A stretch of DNA of 52,399 bases from the NCBI GenBank assembly GCA_049515555.1, contig JBEKTY010000043.1, positions 1 through 52,399 on the forward strand, given 5' to 3'. This document shows positions 47,654 to 52,399 of the stretch, one piece after another. Origin of the DNA: JBEKTY01 sp049515555 (GTDB lineage Bacteria > Planctomycetota > Planctomycetia > Pirellulales > Thermoguttaceae). The position numbers were made by a program, and so were the translations under genes. Each line of letters begins with the position of its first letter. Within the stretch, counting starts at the first letter, position 1. The notes beneath the pieces are model-generated. The model had not been told where the DNA came from and did no database searches. It worked only from the letters and a program-made list of their open reading frames with translations.

Positions 47654-48748
47654 ATGTTAATCATTCGACCTCTTCCTTGTGCATGTTCCGGCGCGCTGCT
47701 GAGTATCGGGATCTGCGGCGCATGGGCAGCCGCTGGGGAGCTGCCGGCGCTGACAAGCCTTTCCAACCGGAGCGTTTCCTATCAGGTGCCGGCCAAGCCG
47801 TACGTCGTGCTAAAGCGAGGCGACGTTGAGGCGGTGGTAGTCGACAACCGACCGGTCGACGATGCTGTCCTGCCAGGACATCCGGCGGGTTACAGCGGCA
47901 TCGCCTCGCTCAAACATGCGTGGCGGCAGGAAAACTTGTTCGTGCCGCTGTTTGCGGGACTCAACTTCGAGCACATCCACGATGGCACGGTGCAGGATCC
48001 GAAAGTCCTTTTCGAGCCGCGCAATGCGCCCATGGAACTGCGCAGGGTCGATGCGTTTGCCGCCGAGCTTTACCAGCAGCCGACGCCCCACTACGGCCTG
48101 GAAAGCTGCCTGCGTTATCACCTCTTGGAAGACGGCACCATCGAAATGACCCTGGAATGTATCCCGCGGCGACGGAGCTTTCACAACGGATACGTGGGCC
48201 TCTTCTGGGCTTGCTACATCCACAAACCCGAGTCGCTCGACCTCCATTTCCTGGGTTACCCGACCGGCCAGCCGCCGGTCGCTCGGTGGATCCAAGGCGT
48301 CACGCCGGCCCACGGTACGCTGTCGACACACCTGGCCGCCGACGACCGTCGCCAGTTCGCCCATGATCCCCAGTTCCCCTTGACGCTCGTCTTCAACCTC
48401 TCCCACTATCGCTATAGTGAACCGTGGTACTACGGCGTAAGTCACGGAATGGCCCTGGCGCTGTTGTTTCGCGCCAAGGACCAGATCCGCATGAGCCAAT
48501 CGCCTTCGGGCGCCGGCCCGGGTAACCCCGCGTGGGACTTTCAGTACTTCATCCCCGACTACAAGGTTGGGAAGCGATACCAGATGGTTATGCGGGCAAT
48601 GTATTTGCCCTACCATTCGCCAGAACAAGTCAAGCAGGCCAGCCGGCCGCACCGGGAGGCCCTCAACCTTGGCTGCAAGCCAGAGAACCCGGGAAGAGAA
48701 ACGCTTCATAGAAGAGACTCCGAAACAAGCCAGCCGCCCTACCCCTGA
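47654..48748 (+). CDS. Secreted hypothetical protein
   Basis: 364 aa from MLIIRPLPCACSGALLSIGICGAWAAAGELPAL, a signal peptide; the frame is open further upstream without a likely start. The body is beta-rich with conserved-looking stretches (VDNRPVDDAVLPGHPAGYSGIASLKHAW, NLFVPLFAGLNFEHIHDGTV, LFWACYIHKPESLDLHFLG, LVFNLSHYRYSEPWYYGVSHGMALALLFR, WDFQYFIPDYKVGKRYQMVMRAMYLPY). I do not recognise the family. The fold could be a beta-sandwich of the galactose-mutarotase type. It lies next to polysaccharide-related genes. Confidence 0.68.
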   Translation: MLIIRPLPCACSGALLSIGICGAWAAAGELPALTSLSNRSVSYQVPAKPYVVLKRGDVEAVVVDNRPVDDAVLPGHPAGYSGIASLKHAWRQENLFVPLFAGLNFEHIHDGTVQDPKVLFEPRNAPMELRRVDAFAAELYQQPTPHYGLESCLRYHLLEDGTIEMTLECIPRRRSFHNGYVGLFWACYIHKPESLDLHFLGYPTGQPPVARWIQGVTPAHGTLSTHLAADDRRQFAHDPQFPLTLVFNLSHYRYSEPWYYGVSHGMALALLFRAKDQIRMSQSPSGAGPGNPAWDFQYFIPDYKVGKRYQMVMRAMYLPYHSPEQVKQASRPHREALNLGCKPENPGRETLHRRDSETSQPPYP

Positions 48749-48786
48749 TATCGGGGCAGTGCGGCCGTCGGTTGGGGCAGCAGCGG

Positions 48787-48890
48787 CTACGCTGGGACGG
48801 GCAGCGGCTCGTCGCCGACGAATCGCCGCCAATTCTCGACCAGCTCGCTGCGCAATTGGCTGATGCGCCCCGGGCTCATCTTGAACTTCC
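48787..48890 (-). pseudogene. C-terminal helix-turn-helix fragment
   Basis: Minus strand from 48879: MSPGRISQLRSELVENWRRFVGDE to a TAG at 48787. I recognise the SPGRISQLR...NW..F pattern as the last helix-turn-helix of small sigma-factor-like planctomycete proteins. Nothing upstream continues it. Confidence 0.5.
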
Positions 48891-49100
48891 GCTATTCGGG
48901 ACTCGCTCCACAGAGAGAGCCACCGCCGCTATGGCAATCCCAGGGTCGGTGAAGCGGATCTCAATCGGGCCATTCTTCAGCAGGCCCGCCGGGATCGGAT
49001 AGGAGCGGGTCACCCACCACTCCTTCTTGACCTCGACGGGCGGGCCGGTGCGAACGAACTGGGCGATATCAAGCGTGCGACGGCCGAACGACAGGAATGG
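48876..49100 (-). pseudogene. C-terminal fragment of an exported carbohydrate-active or surface protein
   Basis: Reads FGRRTLDIAQFVRTGPPVEVKKEWWVTRSYPIPAGLLKNGPIEIRFTDPGIAIAAVALSVERVP. The IPAGLL..G.IEIRF.DP pattern resembles a galactose-binding/malectin-like strand pair. There is no start, and it joins the IS4 fragment. Confidence 0.45.
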
Positions 49101-49309
49101 TCCGCGCTCAGGACCTGACCTAAGAAGACCCAAAGCGTGACCAGGGGCGAGTAGATCCTGTCCATCCAGAACGCCCGGACTGCTGTCAGTGCTTGCGTGA
49201 CGATCTGCTCCGAGAGGACATTGCTGAAAGGCAAATCTCCGTCCTGAAGGAACTGCCGTCTCAAGAATCTGACCTGTTGCCGAAACCGCCCCTGGCTAGA
49301 ATAGCGCAT
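49085..49309 (-). pseudogene. IS4-type transposase, N-terminal fragment
   Basis: Start at 49309 after GGAGGCCAAGAG. RYSSQGRFRQQVRFLRRQFLQDGDLPFSNVLSEQIVTQAL and RIYSPLVTLWVFLGQVLSADHSCRSAVARLI match the opening of planctomycete IS4 transposases. It then loses homology near 49090, and the DDE domain is absent. Confidence 0.65.
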
Positions 49310-49549
49310 CTCTTGGCCTCCTTGCGGTTGATGGGTTGCTCCCAAGAAACCATCGACCCAAGAGAGGCCTTTTTGCCTATGTCATTTTGCGCCAAGCACT
49401 TGCAGAAAACTACGTGCCATTCGTCACCCCCACCGACGCGCGCAGACGCGGCCTGCTTGCCCGCCTCGATCACATCGACCGCTTGTGCGGAAACGACACA
49501 GTTGGCCGGCGCCCCCAAGGCCCTAAGCACGGCCGACGATGCCAAGCAG
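49310..49549. other. Short stretch beyond the IS4 remnant
   Basis: It may include the left end of the insertion sequence. A minus-strand open frame here is not recognised. Confidence 0.4.
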
Positions 49550-51001
49550 TTACACCACCAGCGGCTCTAGTTTGAACAGCCGGCAGAACTGCACCAGATC
49601 CCGCTTGAAGTCACCGTAGAAAAAGAGTTGGTGGTCACTCACGCCGTCGAATTTGACCATCACCGAGACGACGCATCCGCCCGCCGGGGGCACCGCCACG
49701 TTCTTGAGCACCTCGCCGGCCGAAATGATGACCTGTGTGGGCGTGGCGGCGTCGCCGGGAACCACGCACGCGCAGGTGATCCGCTGGCCGACCTTCCACA
49801 CCGGCCGGGCCGTGGCGTCGCGCATGCCGTGGTGATGCACGATGTCATAGACTTCCGGCGGCGCAGAAAAGCCGCCCAACCGCGTGGCACAGGTGCAGTG
49901 GGCGCCGATCAGAGCCCCGCGAGCCGTCTCCGCCACCGGGTCCTGCTGGAAGCCAGGCCGGTCGAACAGGTATTGCACCAAGACGTGCGAGGCCACGGCT
50001 CCCAGGTCGGCCTCGCAGGCTGCCGGGATGCCGCTGTCGTTCATCTTCGACCAGGCAATGCAGGGCAGGCTGACCTTCGTATGGCCCAGCGCCCCCAGGC
50101 AGTCCATGGTAATCGCGTCGGCCTCCTCGCGGGTCATGAGCATGCGGCAGACGAAGTAGCTCTTGATCCCATTTAGCACGTCCTCGTCGGTGGCGCCGAT
50201 CTGCCGCCGGGCCCGGACGGCGAGGTCCTTGGCCATCGCCGTCATTTCATTGCTCACCGGGAGCTTCTGGTACTGTTCGAGGAAGATCCGGGCGGGGATG
50301 TACCGTAGCTTGATGCCCACGTGCGGCATTTCGGTATCCTTGGCTTCCGTGCCCTTAATCACCAGGCAGCGCGTGGCCCGCATCTTGGCTCCCGCCTGGA
50401 GCATTTTCAGGCCGTAGCGAGCCTGGGCGAAATCGTCGGTCGAGGCGATAAAGCAGCCGGGGCTTTTCGATGGCCCGGCCGTGTTGGTGGTGAAGGACGT
50501 GCCCAGCGGCGAGAAAATGACCGTGGGAATCTTCGCGTCGATGGCCTTCTCCGCGGTCGGCCAGGCATGCTCCTGGCGGTCCAGGAGAACGACCAAAAGG
50601 CCATCGGGCTTTGCGGTCGTGGCCTCGGCGATCCAGGCGTCGGCCTCGGCCAGGGTGAAGATCGGCTCCGGCCGGAGGTCAAGCGTGATCTTCAATTCCC
50701 TGGCCGCCGTTGTGATCTGCTCGCGGTATTTGGCCAGTGCCGCCTGGCCGTCGTAGACCTGGCCGGGCCATCGCATGCCATATTCGCCCTTGCGGCGGAC
50801 GAAGCACGCCTTGACGGTCGGGATGCAAGTGGCGGCCGGCCCCTTGGGTCTGAATTCCCCCTCGCCCGCGGCCGATCCGCCAGCTAACCATGAACCCACC
50901 ATCGAAGCCGAAGCCAACGATGCTGACGTGGCCGCGACAAATTCGCGGCGGTTAAGTCCCTCGCACCCCTCACATTTTGCCGCACAACGGTTGGTGTCCA
51001 T
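49550..51001 (-). CDS. Tat-exported FucI/AraA-like sugar isomerase-fold protein
   Basis: 483 aa, start supported by CCTAGGAGAATACGCC. Signal: LNRREFVAATSASLASASMVGSWLAGG, twin-arginine type. The body looks like the L-fucose/L-arabinose isomerase fold (alternating strands and helices: LVVLLDRQEHAWPTAEKAIDAKIPTVIFSPLG; DAITMDCLGALGHTKVSLPCIAWSKMNDSGIPAACEADLGAVASHVLVQYLFDRPGF). E/D-rich positions fit metal binding (CEADLGA). A Tat-exported isomerase is unusual, but exported family members occur in planctomycetes. It is divergent from the DUF4380 gene. Confidence 0.65.
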   Translation of the reverse strand: MDTNRCAAKCEGCEGLNRREFVAATSASLASASMVGSWLAGGSAAGEGEFRPKGPAATCIPTVKACFVRRKGEYGMRWPGQVYDGQAALAKYREQITTAARELKITLDLRPEPIFTLAEADAWIAEATTAKPDGLLVVLLDRQEHAWPTAEKAIDAKIPTVIFSPLGTSFTTNTAGPSKSPGCFIASTDDFAQARYGLKMLQAGAKMRATRCLVIKGTEAKDTEMPHVGIKLRYIPARIFLEQYQKLPVSNEMTAMAKDLAVRARRQIGATDEDVLNGIKSYFVCRMLMTREEADAITMDCLGALGHTKVSLPCIAWSKMNDSGIPAACEADLGAVASHVLVQYLFDRPGFQQDPVAETARGALIGAHCTCATRLGGFSAPPEVYDIVHHHGMRDATARPVWKVGQRITCACVVPGDAATPTQVIISAGEVLKNVAVPPAGGCVVSVMVKFDGVSDHQLFFYGDFKRDLVQFCRLFKLEPLVV

Positions 51002-51341
51002 GGCGTATTCTCCTAGGAGTGTTAATCCAACAGAACTCCGCCGGTCCGATCCCGGAACCGACCCAGGCCCGTTTGACTAGCTATCTTACCATAACGCTGC
51101 CCCCGCATGTCTATCCGTACGCAAAGACACCTCGGTCACATCGACCAGGCGGTTCAATCGCTGCTGGCCAATCTGCGGCGGTCCGAGAGGATAGACTTTC
51201 TACCGAACGAGCGTTGGTCACGTCCCATTTTCACGGCAATCCGGCACTTTGATTGACGTGATGGCAATCTCGGAATCGAATTGCCGGGAAAATTAGCGAC
51301 AGGGCGCGCGGATCGACCGGTTGCCGCAAAACGAACCATTA
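51002..51341. other. Divergent intergenic region, FucI-like side
   Basis: Nothing beyond the ribosome binding site of the minus-strand gene. The +1 side holds the promoter listed next. Confidence 0.55.
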
Positions 51342-51369
51342 TTGCAACGGTGTTCGCAGTCATTACAAT
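51342..51369 (+). promoter_or_regulatory. Candidate sigma-70 promoter
   Basis: TTGCAA (51342-51347), 16 bp, TACAAT (51364-51369), upstream of a leader ORF and the DUF4380 gene. Confidence 0.5.
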
Positions 51370-51392
51370 GAGGGGCGTATGCTCAGACCTGG

Positions 51393-51409
51393 CAAAACAG
51401 CCTGTTTTG
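51393..51409. promoter_or_regulatory. Operator-like palindrome CAAAACAG-C-CTGTTTTG
   Basis: Perfect 8-bp arms around one base, about 24 bp downstream of the -10. That is the place and size of a LacI/GntR-type repressor site. The regulator is not in the window. Confidence 0.5.
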
Positions 51410-51454
51410 TGACTTGACGCCGACGGATGCCATGTGAGCAATGGACGATCCGAT

Positions 51455-51568
51455 ATGAAGAACCTGAACGAACAACTTACCCTTCGCAAGTTTCTGAAAG
51501 AGGTAACGCAGACAGTCACTACGGTTGTGGCTTTCGGCGGCATGGCCTCCGCGGCTGCGCCGGCATGA
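51455..51568 (+). CDS. 37-aa signal-like small ORF
   Basis: MKNLNEQLTLRKFLKEVTQTV, then a hydrophobic stretch TTVVAFGGMASAAAPA and a stop. The layout (basic RKFLK, hydrophobic core, small residues) copies a signal peptide with no mature protein behind it. It may be a leader peptide, or the stub of a lost exported protein. It sits between the operator and the DUF4380 gene. No strong ribosome binding site. Confidence 0.4.
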   Translation: MKNLNEQLTLRKFLKEVTQTVTTVVAFGGMASAAAPA

Positions 51569-51629
51569 AGATCGACATCCGGCCGGAGGACAAAACCAAG
51601 GATTGTGATCTTTGACTGGAAGAGATGCC

Positions 51630-52399
51630 ATGAGAATGCTACTGTTCGTCGTTGCACTGGCCGCGGCATCGCCCTCGCCGGGGGCCGAGGGGGTCAAGGA
51701 TCAGTACCGAGGATGGTCGAGCACGGCCCTGCGTAACGGGCTGGTCAAGGTCCAGGTTGTGCCGCAGATCGGCGGGCGGATCATTCAGTTCTCGCTCGGC
51801 GACACCGAGTTTTGTTGGGTCAATCCAAGCCTGGCTGGCAAGACGCCGCCGCCGAGCGGGCTAGGGCCGGACAAGTCATGGCTCAACTACGGCGGCGATA
51901 AGCTCTGGCCGGCGCCGCAAGGCTGGGACAACAATCAGCAGTGGCCCGGCCCGCCGGACGCCGTGCTCGACGGCCAGCCATATCGGAGCCAGATGAGCAA
52001 GGACGGCCAGAGCGTGGCGGTGCGTCTGGAAAGCGGCAAGGATCTTCGCAGTGGTATCCAGTTCGCGAGGACGATTCGCCTCTTCGACGGCACGACGCGA
52101 GTGGCCCTCGAAGCCACCATGACAAATATCGACACCAAGCCTCGTCGCTGGGGGATTTGGTCGCACACCCAGCTTGACGGTGCCACCGGCCAGGGTGTGC
52201 CGAACACCAAGATGATCGCCTACTGCCCGATCAATCCGGCCAGCCATTTCCCCAAGGGCTATAGCGTGATCTTCGGGGCGGCCGACAACCCGTCGTTCCA
52301 GCGGGACGCCCAGTGGAAGACGATACGCGTGCAATATCAGTACCGGGTCGGCAAGATCGGCTTGGATTCGCACGCCGGCTGGGTGGCCACGGTCGATGG
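51630..52399 (+). CDS. DUF4380-type secreted protein (3' end outside window)
   Basis: 256 codons visible, no stop in the window. Start ATG at 51630 after GGAAGAGATGCC. Signal: MRMLLFVVALAAASPSPGAEG. The mature part opens YRGWSSTALRNGLVKVQVVPQIGGRIIQFSLGDTEFCWVNPSLAGK and continues with WLNYGGDKLWPAPQGW and a beta-rich region (ARTIRLFDGTTRVALEATMTNIDTKPRRWGIWSHTQLDG). These are the marks of DUF4380 proteins, which have a galactose-mutarotase-like beta-sandwich and accompany sugar metabolism genes. Confidence 0.82.
   Translation, partial: MRMLLFVVALAAASPSPGAEGVKDQYRGWSSTALRNGLVKVQVVPQIGGRIIQFSLGDTEFCWVNPSLAGKTPPPSGLGPDKSWLNYGGDKLWPAPQGWDNNQQWPGPPDAVLDGQPYRSQMSKDGQSVAVRLESGKDLRSGIQFARTIRLFDGTTRVALEATMTNIDTKPRRWGIWSHTQLDGATGQGVPNTKMIAYCPINPASHFPKGYSVIFGAADNPSFQRDAQWKTIRVQYQYRVGKIGLDSHAGWVATVD

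Overview
The window looks like a high-GC chromosomal segment of a planctomycete (Planctomycetota, Pirellulales-like). The evidence is a BBP7-type outer-membrane protein, a LEPR-XLL-tagged TIG/NHL surface protein, several PQQ-like beta-propeller proteins, a Tat-exported Gfo/Idh/MocA oxidoreductase, a DUF4380 protein, and many genes with signal peptides. No rRNA or tRNA gene was recognised.

Layout. 1-447: 5' end of a group II intron beside an inverted repeat, plus a gene remnant. 448-5624: operon of a clan CD (gingipain-like) protein, an inactive-transglutaminase/7TM protein and a RimK-related ATP-grasp ligase; a YbhN-type membrane protein converges on it. 6837-17934 (minus): seven-gene redox cluster, in transcription order PQQ-like propeller, NHL propeller, Tat-exported 4Fe-4S protein, NapH-like membrane 4Fe-4S protein, second PQQ-like propeller, NuoE-NuoF fusion, and ferredoxin/FAD protein. 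Four junctions overlap or nearly touch. The likely job is to move electrons between NAD(H) and a membrane or periplasmic iron-sulfur chain; its partner is unknown. 18359-23973: oxidoreductase, DoxX, VOC and serine hydrolase genes, a four-helix-bundle (S23/IVP) gene framed by inverted 7-bp arrays, and BBP7. 24156-25440: a REP/RAYT-like element whose HUH transposase gene lies between inverted arrays of 70/71-bp hairpin repeats. 25414-36783: LEPR-XLL TIG/NHL protein, S46 peptidase, GIDE-LemA fusion, PfkB kinase, nicotinate phosphoribosyltransferase, and a zinc-ribbon protein. 37336-52399: polysaccharide/surface region with beta-helix proteins, a GH-like protein, a giant PQQ/methyltransferase/malectin-like protein, a FucI-like protein, DUF4380, and a graveyard of gene fragments.

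The outstanding feature is repeat biology. At least six unrelated repeat families occur: 7-bp tandem arrays, REP hairpins, and four kinds of palindrome. Several sit in frame inside genes. About eleven genes have stop codons inside, or exactly abutting, a repeat. The two most system-like objects are the four-helix-bundle gene between inverted GGAGTCA arrays (22121-22659) and the tandem-domain HUH transposase with arm-specific REP arrays (24156-25440).
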